From Loktanella salsilacus (GTDB taxonomy: Bacteria; Pseudomonadota; Alphaproteobacteria; Rhodobacterales; Rhodobacteraceae): DNA of 64,000 nt. The stretch is from contig NZ_FOTF01000014.1 of the NCBI RefSeq assembly GCF_900114485.1, positions 1-64,000 on the forward strand, read 5' to 3'. Each line of letters starts with the position of its first letter. Position 1 is the stretch's first letter. The notes beneath the pieces were generated by a model, which saw nothing but the letters and a program-made list of their open reading frames with translations, ran no database searches and was not told the origin of the DNA. This document shows positions 8,202-17,062 of the stretch, piece after piece. The translations under genes and the position numbers were made by a program.

Positions 8202-8546
8202 TTAATCGTGCAAGGCGCGGCTGTCGGTAGGGGCCTCGGCGCGGTCGGTCATGCTGTAGTCGCGCATGACGCCGCACACGCGGATGCGGTAATCGGCGAA
8301 CATCTCTGTCCGGCCAGCGGACTGGGCACCGCGGTGGGCCGTGAGTTTGCGCCATTCTTCCAATGCGGCCTCGTCCCGGAAGAAGCTGATGGACAGAAGT
8401 TTATCCGGGTTGGTGATGGACTGAAAGCGTTCGACGGACAGGAAACCGTCGATCTGTTCGACCAGCGGGCGCATTTTGGCGGCCATGGCGAGGTAGGCGT
8501 CGCGCTTGTCTGCGTGGGGCAGGACTTCGAAGATGACAGCGATCAT
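8202..8546 (-). CDS. Antibiotic-biosynthesis-monooxygenase (ABM) fold protein
   Basis: A 114-residue protein with a dimeric alpha/beta ABM domain: strand MIAVIFEVLP, helix with AYLAMAAKMRPLVEQIDG, strand FLSVERFQS, SISFFRDEAALEEWR and a helix with AHRGAQSAGR. Members range from quinol or polyketide monooxygenases to haem-degrading enzymes, so the substrate is not predictable. I start at ATG 8546, preceded by AAAGG; a more upstream ATG at 8579 would add an unlikely leader. It lies 90 bases before ynjF on the same strand and downstream of two dispersed repeat copies, so it may or may not be part of the Ynj transcript. Confidence 0.75.
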   Translation of the reverse strand: MIAVIFEVLPHADKRDAYLAMAAKMRPLVEQIDGFLSVERFQSITNPDKLLSISFFRDEAALEEWRKLTAHRGAQSAGRTEMFADYRIRVCGVMRDYSMTDRAEAPTDSRALHD

Positions 8547-8589
8547 GGCGGGCCTTTGAGTTTGGGCATTGGCGGTCATGCTAGCGGGA

Positions 8590-8657
8590 AAGGGTAGAGG
8601 GCGGCCAGCCCCCCGGCGCGCTGCGCCGCCCCCCGAGGTATTTTTGACCAGAAGAAG
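8590..8657 (+). repeat. Rhodobacteraceae-type dispersed intergenic element, copy A
   Basis: The element has two parts: a GC-rich inverted segment (GGCCAGCCCCCCGG, then GGCGCGCTGCGCC) and a conserved tail CCCCGAGGTATTTTTGACC ending in AGAAGAAG at 8657. It lies between the end of the hydantoinase gene and the ABM gene, next to a second copy (8670-8733). Five more related tails occur in this window, all intergenic. Confidence 0.7.
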
Positions 8658-8669
8658 GTCTTAGGCGGA

Positions 8670-8733
8670 GAGGTGGAGGGGGCCAGCCCCCGTCCCTGCG
8701 GGACTTCCCCGGGATATTTGGGACGAGAATAAG
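8670..8733 (+). repeat. Rhodobacteraceae-type dispersed intergenic element, copy B
   Basis: This copy is in the same orientation as copy A and begins twelve bases after it: GGGGGCCAGCCCCC hairpin, a second hairpin GTCCCTGCGGGAC, then the tail CCCCGGGATATTTGGGACG ending AGAATAAG. It ends directly at the stop codon of the hydantoinase gene, so the two copies form a tandem pair. Confidence 0.7.
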
Positions 8734-10740
8734 CTACGACCGGGCGATCCGGGGGCGGCCGCGGGCGGTCACGCGTAGGCCCGCGCCAAAGAACATCTCT
8801 TGCCCCTCTATCAAAGCGGCGTTGATGTCGCGGGTGATGGTGATTTGTGGATCGGTGACGCCGGCCTGTGCTGCGCGGACGGTCGCGGTGGCGGTCAGGC
8901 TGGATTCGAGGGCGGCAAGTGCGGCGGCGGAGGTCGGGAAGGTTTGCGGGGCCTCTTCGGTGTGGACGGTGAAGCGGCCCGCGCCGGGGGCGGTGATGGT
9001 GCCGCTGGCTTGCATGACGACTTGGCCGACGACGGCACCGATGGCGTTGGCGACATCGGCGTGGTCTGGCACAATCATCTGCGTCCCAAGGCGGTCGCCC
9101 ACCGCGCCATAGTAGCTGGCGGCAGAGGCACCGAGGCCGATGACGGGCACGCCAAGGGAGAGTTGCGTCTTGATCAGCCCGTTGTGCCGGTCGAGGCCCG
9201 CCATCGTCAGCGGGTGAGCGGCAAGGCGTTCCGGCGTGACCTCGCCCCAGTCGCGGGCGTCGTCGGCGAAGGCGGCTTGCAGCAGGCAATCGGCGGTTTG
9301 CGATGTGACTTGGGCGATGATGGTCTGGGCAAGGCTGGTGGCATCGGTGGCGATGCGCTGGCCGTCGCCGCGCCGGGTGCGGGTGAAGAGGGTGAGCGCT
9401 TTGGTTGCGGCGTCTGCGTCCCATTGATCGGTCAGGGCAAGGACATGGGCCGCGTCGGACGGGGTGACGCCAGCGATTATGGCAAGGCCGCGCGTGACGA
9501 GGCGCAGCAGCGCGGGTTGGTCGAGGCGCGTTGTGACCACATCGCCCATGCGCGCAGGCCCAGCGGCGAGGCGTTCGGCGACGATGGCTTCGCGCTTGTC
9601 CAGATTGCCCGGCAGGTGGTGCCAGAGCGGCACGGCGAATTGACCGCCATCCAGCGGTGGGCCGTCTTGGGCAAGAGCGCGGTCAAGCACGGGATGCACC
9701 AGATCGGGGTGTGTCTGCGCCAGCAAAGAGATCGGCATCAAGCGGCGCGGGCCAAGGTGCAGGGCACCGTCCAAACCGGGCACAACGCTGACGGCGCTGT
9801 CGCCGCCAAGGCCCCAGGTGCGCATTGCCACAGCCTCTACCATTGTGCGGAAGCCGCCGACCATTGCGCCCTGCGGATCAATGCGGGGGGCTCCGTTTTG
9901 CAATTGGCAGATATCGGTCGTGGTGCCGCCGATGTCAGAGATCAGCGCATCGCGCTGCTGCGTCAGCCAAGCGGCCCCTGCGACAGAGGCGGCGGGGCCG
10001 GAGAGGATCGTCTCGATCGGGCGGGTGCGAGCCATGTCGGCGGGAATCAGGGCGCCATCGCCGCGCACGACCATCAGGCGGGCGGTCACACCGATGGTGG
10101 TCAGGTGTGCTTCGACGGCGGTAATCAGCCCCGCGATCATGCCGATGAGGCGGGCGTTGAGCACGGCGGTGAGGGCGCGTTTCGGCCCGCCCAGCGCGGC
10201 AGAGAGTTCGTGCGAGCAGGTGACCGGCAGGCCGGTGGCGGTGCGGATCAGATCGGCGGCGGCAATTTCATGGGCCGGATTGCGGGTGGCAAAGCTGGCG
10301 GCGACGGCGAATCCGGTGACGGGCGGCAGGTCCTGCAGGGCGGTGCGCAGGGCGTCTGTGTCGAAAGGCGCGGCTTCGGTCCCGGCGTGGGTATGGCCGC
10401 CGGGCAGGGCGATCACGGGGTCGCCGCGCAGGGCGTCTTGCAGGCCAGCGCGGGTTAGTTCCTGCGCGTCAAAGCCGATGAAAATCAGGGCGATACGGCC
10501 CCCCTGCCCTTCGACCAGCGCATTGGTGGCGAGGGTGGTCGAGAGGGAGACGACGTCAATGTCAGTGGCCGCGATACCCGCCTTGGCGATGGCAGCGTCG
10601 ATGGCACCAGCGACGCCGATCGCCAGATCGGGACGGCTGGTCAGCGCCTTGGCTTTCGCCAGCACGAGGGTCGCATCGCCGTCCAGCACGGCGGCGTCGG
10701 TATAGGTGCCGCCGGTATCGACGCCGAGTAGATAGCCCAT
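8734..10740 (-). CDS. Hydantoinase/oxoprolinase family protein (HyuA-like)
   Basis: A 668-residue cytoplasmic ATP-dependent amidohydrolase of the HyuA/5-oxoprolinase A class. The N-terminal actin-like nucleotide-binding domain starts LLGVDTGGTYTDAAVL, and the second phosphate loop is ALISDIGGTTTDI near residue 270; the C-terminal half contains GLGASAASYYGAVG. The usual partner subunit HyuB is not adjacent, so the enzyme either works alone or with a subunit encoded elsewhere. Acetone carboxylase and N-methylhydantoinase subunits share the fold, so the substrate is open. The gene is monocistronic as far as can be seen, with a Nudix gene upstream on the same strand and two repeat copies downstream. 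Confidence 0.85.
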   Translation of the reverse strand: MGYLLGVDTGGTYTDAAVLDGDATLVLAKAKALTSRPDLAIGVAGAIDAAIAKAGIAATDIDVVSLSTTLATNALVEGQGGRIALIFIGFDAQELTRAGLQDALRGDPVIALPGGHTHAGTEAAPFDTDALRTALQDLPPVTGFAVAASFATRNPAHEIAAADLIRTATGLPVTCSHELSAALGGPKRALTAVLNARLIGMIAGLITAVEAHLTTIGVTARLMVVRGDGALIPADMARTRPIETILSGPAASVAGAAWLTQQRDALISDIGGTTTDICQLQNGAPRIDPQGAMVGGFRTMVEAVAMRTWGLGGDSAVSVVPGLDGALHLGPRRLMPISLLAQTHPDLVHPVLDRALAQDGPPLDGGQFAVPLWHHLPGNLDKREAIVAERLAAGPARMGDVVTTRLDQPALLRLVTRGLAIIAGVTPSDAAHVLALTDQWDADAATKALTLFTRTRRGDGQRIATDATSLAQTIIAQVTSQTADCLLQAAFADDARDWGEVTPERLAAHPLTMAGLDRHNGLIKTQLSLGVPVIGLGASAASYYGAVGDRLGTQMIVPDHADVANAIGAVVGQVVMQASGTITAPGAGRFTVHTEEAPQTFPTSAAALAALESSLTATATVRAAQAGVTDPQITITRDINAALIEGQEMFFGAGLRVTARGRPRIARS

Positions 10741-10819
10741 GGCCTGCCCCTTTTACTTGCGGCTTGGGTGTAGCGCCCCGGCAGGCTGGCCTTCTAGCCC
10801 CAATCGCACACGGGCCGCA

Positions 10820-11296
10820 TTACCGTGGCAGACCGGCAAGCGCGGGGTCGCTGGCCGGAGCGCCCGCGCGCCACAGCGCAAGGCGATCTTGCAATGCGCC
10901 TGCGACGTCGGGCCATTGCAGGACCGTGTCGACGCAGGCCATGCGCCAGAACTGGCCTTCGTCGCCGAATATGACATCGTTTTGCGCCGAAGCGGGCAAG
11001 CGGGCAACGAAATACCAGATGATCAGGCCGTCAGAGGCGCGGCGTGCGCGGCGTTGCCAGATGACGGCGGACGGGGGCAGGATCAGGCCGACCTCTTCCT
11101 GCGTCTCTCTTGCGACGCATTGAAACGGAGACTCCCCAGGGTCGCGGCCGCCGCCGGGGAAATCCCACATGTCGGGATAGGGAATGTCCGGTTTTTTATC
11201 GCGGCGGATGACGATCAACTGATCACCCAGAAACAGCGCGACCTTGGCCCCGTCAAAGTCGTCGCTGCTTTGTGCATCAACCGGCGTTGTGACCAT
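10820..11296 (-). CDS. Nudix hydrolase
   Basis: A 158-residue enzyme of the Nudix superfamily, which cleaves nucleoside diphosphates linked to another group. The Nudix box is complete: GGRDPGE, seven residues, then RETQEEVGL, giving the metal-binding Glu cluster; a Trp-rich strand region (DMWDFPGGG) precedes it. I use ATG 11296, which has AAGGGG eight bases upstream, rather than the GTG at 11305. The gene is divergent from dinB with only 25 bases between the two starts. That pairing hints at nucleotide-pool cleaning beside translesion synthesis, but the substrate is unknown. Confidence 0.85.
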   Translation of the reverse strand: MVTTPVDAQSSDDFDGAKVALFLGDQLIVIRRDKKPDIPYPDMWDFPGGGRDPGESPFQCVARETQEEVGLILPPSAVIWQRRARRASDGLIIWYFVARLPASAQNDVIFGDEGQFWRMACVDTVLQWPDVAGALQDRLALWRAGAPASDPALAGLPR

Positions 11297-11321
11297 CGCC
11301 CGCACCCCTTATTCTAAATGT

Positions 11322-12575
11322 ATGCCAAGTCTTTGCCGCGATTGCCTGACGACCTTTGACACCGCGCGGCGGTGCCCGGCTTGCCGCAGCCCGCGTGTGA
11401 CGTCGCACCCAGAGCTGTTCGACCTGACAATCGCCCACATGGACTGCGACGCATTCTACGCCAGCGTCGAGAAGCGCGACAACCCGGCGCTTGCGGATAA
11501 GCCTGTCATTATTGGCGGCGGCCGGCGCGGCGTGGTGTCGACGGCGTGTTACGTGGCGCGGATCAGGGGCGTGAAATCGGCGATGCCGATGTTTCAGGCG
11601 CTGAAGCTGTGCCCTGACGCGGTGATCGTGAAGCCGCGGTTCGAGGCCTATGTTGAAGCCAGCCGCGCGATCCGCGTGCTGATGGACGAACTGACACCGG
11701 TGGTGGAACCGCTGAGCCTGGATGAGGCGTTTTTGGACATGACGGGCACCGCCCGCCTGCACGGTGCGCCGCCTGCGGTGATGCTGGCGCGGCTGGTCAA
11801 GCGGATGAAGGACGAGCTGGGGCTGACCGGGTCTATCGGACTGAGCCACAACAAGTTTCTGGCCAAGGTTGCGTCTGATCTGGATAAACCACGCGGGTTT
11901 TCCCTGATCGGCGCGGCAGAGACGACAGAATTTTTGCGGCCCAAGTCGGTACGATTGATCTGGGGGATTGGCGCGGTGGGTCAGGAAAGTCTGGCCAGCG
12001 CGGGGATTCGCACCTTTGACGATCTGCTGCGCTGGGATCGGCGCGATCTGAATGACCGCTTTGGCGGCATGGGGGATCGGTTGTGGCAGCTTGCCCGCGG
12101 CGAAGACGGGCGGCGGATCAGCGCCCATACGCCCGTGCGCGGGCTGTCGAATGAGACGACATTTCACGAGGATACCAAGGATGTCGACATCCTTGACGGG
12201 CATATCTGGCGCATGGCGGAAAAGGTCAGTTCCCGCGCCAAGGCCAAGGATATCGCCGGGCGCGTTGTGACGTTGAAGCTGAAGCGCAGCGATCATGGGT
12301 TGATCACACGGCGGCAGTCTCTGCGGCATCCGACTCAGATTGCCGACACGATATACCGCACGGCGCGCGGTCTGTTTGACGCCGCAGCCCCGCATCCAAC
12401 CTACCGTTTGCTGGGTGTCGGGTTGTCCGAGCTGACGCCGGGAACCGAGGCGGATTTGACCGCCGATCTGCTGGACCCCGGCGCCGACAAGCGTATCCGC
12501 GCCGAGCGGGCGGCAGATGCGATCAGGGGGCGCTTTGGCGACGCGGCCATTATCAAAGGCCGCGCCTTGCGGTAG
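11322..12575 (+). CDS. dinB: DNA polymerase IV (Y-family) with N-terminal Cys4 motif
   Basis: A 417-residue error-prone translesion polymerase. Catalytic motifs are intact: HMDCDAFYASVE (first acidic pair) and SLDEAFLDM (catalytic Asp-Glu); TGSIGLSHNKFLAKVAS and the C-terminal little-finger domain follow. Ahead of the usual start there is a 40-residue extension with Cys5, Cys8, Cys18 and Cys21 in two C-x2-C pairs, a likely zinc knuckle seen in DinB of this bacterial family. ATG 11322 has no Shine-Dalgarno sequence; a TATTCT box lies ten bases upstream, so a leaderless mRNA is possible. The next gene converges 26 bases after the stop. Confidence 0.93.
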   Translation: MPSLCRDCLTTFDTARRCPACRSPRVTSHPELFDLTIAHMDCDAFYASVEKRDNPALADKPVIIGGGRRGVVSTACYVARIRGVKSAMPMFQALKLCPDAVIVKPRFEAYVEASRAIRVLMDELTPVVEPLSLDEAFLDMTGTARLHGAPPAVMLARLVKRMKDELGLTGSIGLSHNKFLAKVASDLDKPRGFSLIGAAETTEFLRPKSVRLIWGIGAVGQESLASAGIRTFDDLLRWDRRDLNDRFGGMGDRLWQLARGEDGRRISAHTPVRGLSNETTFHEDTKDVDILDGHIWRMAEKVSSRAKAKDIAGRVVTLKLKRSDHGLITRRQSLRHPTQIADTIYRTARGLFDAAAPHPTYRLLGVGLSELTPGTEADLTADLLDPGADKRIRAERAADAIRGRFGDAAIIKGRALR

Positions 12576-12601
12576 GGGCTAAAACGTCCTTTGGGCTGCG
12601 C

Positions 12602-14404
12602 CTAGAACGGAAAGAACAATGGGATCGCGATGACCGAGGCGGCACCCACGATCAGGTTCATCGGCACACCAATCTTAAGAAAGTCCGTAAAGCGGTAGTC
12701 CCCGGCACCGTAAACCAGTGTGTTGGTCTGATAGCCGATGGGGGTCGCAAAGCTGGCAGAAGCACCGAACATCACCGCCACGACCAAGGGGCGCGGATCA
12801 ATGCCCGCTTGCGCGGCAAGCCCCACGGCGATGGGGGTCAGGATCACAGCGACGGCAGAGTTCGTCACCATTTCCGTCAGGATCGACGTCACCGCATAGA
12901 TCGCAGCCAGCAGCAAGATGGGCGGCAGGCCGTCCAGCACCGGAGCGAGCGTATCCACGATCAGCTGCACAGCGCCGGTTTCCTGAAGGCCGACACCGAC
13001 GATCAGCATCGCAAAGATCAGCACGAGGATCTGGGCGTCGATGGCGCCCCATGCTTCCTCGCTATCGATGCAGCGCAGGATCAGGATCAGCGCGACGGCG
13101 ACCAGCGACACAATCGCGATGGGGGCGACGTTAAGCGCCGCGAGGCCAACGACGGCGAGCAGGGCGAGCAGGGCAATCGGCGCGCGGCCACGGCGGTAAG
13201 CCCGGCCAGAGGACAGGGTGACGGTCATCATGTCACCCGCACTGGACAGTTGTTCAAACGCGCCCTGCGTGCCTTCGAGGAGTAAGGAATCGGCGGCGCG
13301 CAGACGGGCGCTGCGCAGGTCCGGGCCCATCTGGTGACCGTGCCGGTATGCGCCCAGCACGCGCATGCCATGGCGATAGCCGATCGACATTTGATCAAGG
13401 GTCTGACTGCCAGCGCGGCTGCCGCCGGTCACCATCGCCTCGGCGATGACCAGATCGCCATCGGGGGCACCCGTGGGGGCGGCGCCGCGGCGATAGCCGG
13501 TGACAAGGCCGGGGACGCCGTGCAGGGTCAGCAGTTCGGACATGCTGGCGCGGATGACGATTTCATCGCCGGCGCTGACCTCGTGGGTATCCAACCCATC
13601 GCGGCGCAGACGGCCGCCTTTGCGAATAGCTGTGACTTGAACGCCGGCGTGGGAAAAGACCACGACTTCGGGCAGCAGCTTGCCAAGGCTGGCGAAATCT
13701 TCGGTCACGCGGACCTCTGTCAGGTAGACGGAATCGTCTTTGGCGGTGTTGTCCATCGTACCGCGCCGGGCGGGCAACAGCAGCGGGCCCAGCACCGCAA
13801 GGGTCGCAAGACCAGTTGCGATGGCGATCAGGCCGACGGGCATGATTTCAAAGATGCCGAACGCCTCTAGCCCTTGATCCGTTGCGACGCCCGAAATCAG
13901 GATGTTCGTCGAGGTCCCGATCAGGGTCAGCGTCCCGCCAAGGATGGCGACATAGGACAGCGGGATCAGCAGGCGGGTTTCGGCAATGCCAAGCGAGCGG
14001 GCCAGCCGGATCACCACGGGAATCAGCACCAGCACGATCGGGGTATTGTTCACGAAGGCAGAGCCGATGACCGTCGCCGCGACAAAAGCCGCGCCAGCGA
14101 CAAAGGGGCGTTGCCCGGCGAGGGTGATGATACGGTTCGACAGCTCCTCTAGCAGGCCCGTGCGCACAAGCGCGCCGGACAGCACGAACATCGCCGCAAT
14201 CGTGATCGGGGCGGAGTTTGAGAAGACGCCAAGCACCTGATCCACGGGCACCAGCCCAAGGACGATGAACAGCGCGGCAGCGCCTGCGGCTGTCACCTCT
14301 GGCGGGTACTTTTCCCAGATAAAGGTCACAAGCAGCAACACCAAAAGGCCCAGCGCCACCAAGGGCGCCCAGTCGGCAGGGATGAAATCGGTCATGGGGT
14401 CCAT
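12602..14404 (-). CDS. SLC13-family permease with two RCK_C (TrkA-C) domains
   Basis: A 600-residue inner-membrane transporter of the DASS/SLC13 type, which move dicarboxylates, sulfate or similar anions with sodium. About ten to twelve hydrophobic segments are split into two halves with the repeated helical-hairpin signatures (SAFVNNTPIVLVLIP and EMVTNSAVAVILTP, both containing the N-T or N-S substrate motif). Between the halves, about residues 215-400, sit two soluble TrkA-C domains (TEVRVTEDFASLGKLLPE onward), typical of a bacterial subfamily that includes sulfate and tellurite-associated permeases. The start may be ATG 14395 instead. No linked metabolic gene reveals the substrate. Confidence 0.85.
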   Translation of the reverse strand: MDPMTDFIPADWAPLVALGLLVLLLVTFIWEKYPPEVTAAGAAALFIVLGLVPVDQVLGVFSNSAPITIAAMFVLSGALVRTGLLEELSNRIITLAGQRPFVAGAAFVAATVIGSAFVNNTPIVLVLIPVVIRLARSLGIAETRLLIPLSYVAILGGTLTLIGTSTNILISGVATDQGLEAFGIFEIMPVGLIAIATGLATLAVLGPLLLPARRGTMDNTAKDDSVYLTEVRVTEDFASLGKLLPEVVVFSHAGVQVTAIRKGGRLRRDGLDTHEVSAGDEIVIRASMSELLTLHGVPGLVTGYRRGAAPTGAPDGDLVIAEAMVTGGSRAGSQTLDQMSIGYRHGMRVLGAYRHGHQMGPDLRSARLRAADSLLLEGTQGAFEQLSSAGDMMTVTLSSGRAYRRGRAPIALLALLAVVGLAALNVAPIAIVSLVAVALILILRCIDSEEAWGAIDAQILVLIFAMLIVGVGLQETGAVQLIVDTLAPVLDGLPPILLLAAIYAVTSILTEMVTNSAVAVILTPIAVGLAAQAGIDPRPLVVAVMFGASASFATPIGYQTNTLVYGAGDYRFTDFLKIGVPMNLIVGAASVIAIPLFFPF

Positions 14405-14429
14405 CGAAAAGAGGGGAAACGGTTACTGT

Positions 14430-15284
14430 TTATTCAGCCGCAAGTGCATGGTCGTCTGCTGCGCCAGCGGCGGCAATCCGGACGATGACGCCGTCCAGAA
14501 GGCGGCGCAGGTCGTCGAAATCGTCACGCTTTTGCAGCGTCTGCTCGTTCATATAGAGGGCGCGGTCAATCTCGATCTGGACCGCGTGCTGGCGGCGGGC
14601 GGGTTTGCCGTAGTGCTGCGCGACATAAGCCCCGGCAAACGGCGCATTGCGCACGCAGCGCAGACCGGCGGCCGTGAAGGCTTCACAGACCTCGTGGACC
14701 AGCGCGGGGCTGGCGGATGCGCCGAAGCGGTCGCCGATCACAACGTCAGGGCGCGGGCCGGTGATATTGTCCAGCGCCTCGTGCGGCATGGAATGGCAGT
14801 CGATCAGCACGGACTGGCCGAACAGCCGCGCTGATTCGTCCAGCAGCGTTTGCAAACGGTCATGCCAGGGGCGCCAATGCTGCGTGATCCGCGCATGCGC
14901 CTGTTCCAGCGTGATCTTGCCGTCGTGAATCACCCGGCCCCCCGCAACAACGCGGGGAATCACGCCAAGACCGCTTGCGACTCGGGGATTGGACGAGATT
15001 CGGCGCACGCCGTCGATCAAAGCGGGGTCTAATTCTTCGGGTGCGCGATTAAAATCGACATAGGCACGCGGCGTGCGGGCGGCGATCAGGGGCGCGCCGT
15101 GCCCGGGGGCACCTGCAAACAGGTCGTCAACATAGGCATCTTCGGACGATCGGATCGCATCGCTATTCAGCTTTGATTGCGCTAAAAACGCAGCAGGATA
15201 GGCTCTTCCGCTATGGGGCGACGCAAAAACCACGCAGGTGGACCGCACGGAAGGGCTGTAAAGGTCGTATGCGGGGTGGGTCAT
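14430..15284 (-). CDS. N-formylglutamate amidohydrolase family protein
   Basis: A 284-residue zinc hydrolase of the N-formylglutamate deformylase family, which releases formate and glutamate at the end of one histidine-degradation route. Family motifs are visible: FASPHSGRAYP near the N-terminus with a probable zinc His, VDFNRAPEELDP, and LIDCHSMPHE near residue 155. ATG 15284 is chosen because AGGAG lies six bases upstream. No other hut genes are present, and homologues without hut neighbours are common, so the physiological substrate may be another N-acyl amino acid. It lies 25 bases upstream of the SLC13 gene on the same strand, possibly one transcript. Confidence 0.85.
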   Translation of the reverse strand: MTHPAYDLYSPSVRSTCVVFASPHSGRAYPAAFLAQSKLNSDAIRSSEDAYVDDLFAGAPGHGAPLIAARTPRAYVDFNRAPEELDPALIDGVRRISSNPRVASGLGVIPRVVAGGRVIHDGKITLEQAHARITQHWRPWHDRLQTLLDESARLFGQSVLIDCHSMPHEALDNITGPRPDVVIGDRFGASASPALVHEVCEAFTAAGLRCVRNAPFAGAYVAQHYGKPARRQHAVQIEIDRALYMNEQTLQKRDDFDDLRRLLDGVIVRIAAAGAADDHALAAE

Positions 15285-15436
15285 GGCTGCTCCTGTTCGG
15301 GTCAAAGATAGCGCGTTTATAGAAAACACCAAAAGGCCTTGATCCCCCCGAATGATCCTTTTATAGACCGCCTACCCGACGCGGTTCTGCCCGCGCACTT
15401 GTTCACTCAAGGGCACAGGCAAACAGCAAACGGAAT

Positions 15437-15511
15437 GGATGATTAGCTCAGCGGTAGAGCACTTCGTTGACATCGAAGGGGTCACTGGTTCGATCCCAGT
15501 ATCGTCCACCA
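15437..15511 (+). tRNA. tRNA-Val (anticodon GAC)
   Basis: A complete 75-base cloverleaf with encoded CCA. The acceptor arms GGATGAT and ATCGTCC pair with one G-T; the D arm is GCTC/GAGC around AGCGGTA; the anticodon arm CTTCG/CGAAG encloses TTGACAT with anticodon GAC; the T arm ACTGG/CCAGT encloses TTCGATC. It is a single tRNA gene, followed 82 bases later by rpmJ. Confidence 0.97.
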
Positions 15512-15593
15512 GAATTCGCGGGGGGCCAGCAATGGTCCCCTTATTTTAACCCAAGGCGCAACCGCCGCGCCGCGACAAGAGGAGCCTTTCAAT

Positions 15594-15719
15594 ATGAAAG
15601 TACGCAACTCCCTCCGCTCGCTCAAGCAGCGCCACCGCGATTGCCGCGTCGTGCGCCGTAAGGGCCGTGTCTACGTTATCAACAAGACACAACCCCGGTT
15701 CAAAGCCCGTCAGGGCTAA
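15594..15719 (+). CDS. rpmJ: 50S ribosomal protein L36, zinc-independent type
   Basis: A 41-residue highly basic protein starting [20 protein letters not shown] and ending [12 protein letters not shown]. It has only one Cys, so the four-residue zinc site of the classical 37-residue L36 is absent; this is the YkgO-like longer form usual in alphaproteobacteria. A GAGGAG ribosome site lies before the ATG and a strong terminator follows 21 bases after the stop. Located just after tRNA-Val rather than in a ribosomal protein operon. Confidence 0.95.
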   Translation: MKVRNSLRSLKQRHRDCRVVRRKGRVYVINKTQPRFKARQG

Positions 15720-15739
15720 TATCGGTTTTCTATCGATGC

Positions 15740-15770
15740 AAAGGCCGTGCCCATTTGGGCGCGGCCTTTT
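15740..15770 (+). terminator. Rho-independent terminator of rpmJ
   Basis: The stem AAAGGCCGTGCCC pairs with GGGCGCGGCCTTT around a short ATTT loop and ends in TTTT. Its position directly after the rpmJ stop and before the next plus-strand gene makes it the end of the rpmJ transcript. Confidence 0.85.
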
Positions 15771-15847
15771 GCGTTTGGGGTGGCGTCCTGCCTGCCGTCT
15801 GTCCTAGGTTAAGGTAATTGATTTTCCTTTATCGAAGGCCATGATCC

Positions 15848-17062
15848 ATGCCAAAATTTCGCCTAGGCTTTGCCGCCCTTGCCACACTAATCGCGGCCCC
15901 TGCCGCTGCGCAGGACACCTTTTGCGGCGAGGCAGGCACGGGCGGCCAGTGGATCGGCGGCACGGCCGAGACATCGGACATCGCCACTGCGGACAGCTTT
16001 GGCGAGCAAATGGCGCTGGTGCTGAACGGCAACCGCTTTGTTGGACTGTTCAGCCTCAGCGAGGCGACCGAGGTTCGGATCGAGGCCGCAGGCCGAGGCA
16101 ATGGTGACCCAACGCTAACGCTGCTGGGGCCGGACGGCACGGAAGTAGCCACTGACGACGATTCGGGCGGCAATGGCGCATCGCGGATTGAGACGACGCT
16201 GGAGCCCGGCGAATACTGCGCCGTGGTGCGCAGCTTTGACGATTCGCCCATGACCGCCTTTGTCCGCGTTGGCCGCATTGACATGGAAGCGCTGACAACC
16301 GGCGCAAACGATGCTCCTGATGGCGGGCCGTCTGCAGAACGGGTGCAAAGCTGTGCTGATGGACGCGATCTGGGCGTCATGGGCGCAGACGGCCTGTCCT
16401 ATCAGGGCAGCGCGGCAGAGGCGGGTTTCGCCCGTTTCACACTAGAGGCCCCCGCTGCGATCAGCGTGACCGCCGATAACGCAGAGGCTGACCCGACGTT
16501 GACCCTGATCGGGCCGGACGACGAAACCGTTGGCGAAAATGACGACTTCGACGGGCTGAATTCCCGCATTGATGCGTCGACACCGTTGGCGGCAGGCACC
16601 TATTGCATCGCGCTGGATGCGATCAGCGACCGCGACCTGCCGATTGATGTCGCCGTCAGCGCCTATGACGCGGCTGCTGCGCTGGCCAATCTGTTCGCCC
16701 AAGGCGAAGCCGCGCCGCCGATGGATGGCTCTGTCGCCATCACCGACTTGGGCGCACTGCCGAACCGGTTGCGCCGCGACGAGCAAATCTCTGGCGATGC
16801 GACGTGGTTCAGCCTGACGCTCGACGCGCCGGGCCTGTTGTTGATCGAGGCGATTTCCAGCGGATCAGAAGGCGATCCGTGGCTGGTGATGTACGACGAT
16901 CTGGGCCGCGAGATCGCGCAGGATGACGATGGCGGCGACGGCACGGACGCCCGCTTGGTCGCCCGCACCTTGCCCGGCACCTATCTGGTCGGCGTCAAAC
17001 AGGTCGGCGACCAGAGCGGGTTCGTCCGCCTGCTGGCCGAACGGTTTATCCCCGCCCCTTAA
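15848..17062 (+). CDS. Secreted protein with three PPC-like (pre-peptidase C-terminal) domains
   Basis: A 404-residue exported protein with signal peptide MPKFRLGFAALATLIAAPAAAQ. Three similar jelly-roll modules follow, each with a D-P-x-L-x-L-x-G-P-D-x-x strand pair, an acidic D-D-D/N-D turn and a closing G-x-Y-x-x strand (NGDPTLTLLGPDGTEVATD, ADPTLTLIGPDDETVGEND and EGDPWLVMYDDLGREIAQD). These resemble PPC domains, usually attached to secreted proteases or binding to cell surfaces, but no catalytic domain is present. It converges with the pseudo-caspase gene, their TAA stops sharing four bases. Function unknown; a periplasmic or surface binding role is a guess. Confidence 0.8.
   Translation: MPKFRLGFAALATLIAAPAAAQDTFCGEAGTGGQWIGGTAETSDIATADSFGEQMALVLNGNRFVGLFSLSEATEVRIEAAGRGNGDPTLTLLGPDGTEVATDDDSGGNGASRIETTLEPGEYCAVVRSFDDSPMTAFVRVGRIDMEALTTGANDAPDGGPSAERVQSCADGRDLGVMGADGLSYQGSAAEAGFARFTLEAPAAISVTADNAEADPTLTLIGPDDETVGENDDFDGLNSRIDASTPLAAGTYCIALDAISDRDLPIDVAVSAYDAAAALANLFAQGEAAPPMDGSVAITDLGALPNRLRRDEQISGDATWFSLTLDAPGLLLIEAISSGSEGDPWLVMYDDLGREIAQDDDGGDGTDARLVARTLPGTYLVGVKQVGDQSGFVRLLAERFIPAP

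Noticed and set aside
8800-10458. 552-residue open frame on the plus strand
   Set aside because: It is a shadow of the hydantoinase/oxoprolinase gene: no ribosome site, glycine and basic-rich low-complexity product, no recognisable domain, and the opposite strand has an intact enzyme.
11277-12395. 372-residue open frame opposite dinB
   Set aside because: The product is rich in His, Arg and Gln as expected from a reverse frame of a GC-rich gene; dinB motifs are complete on the other strand.
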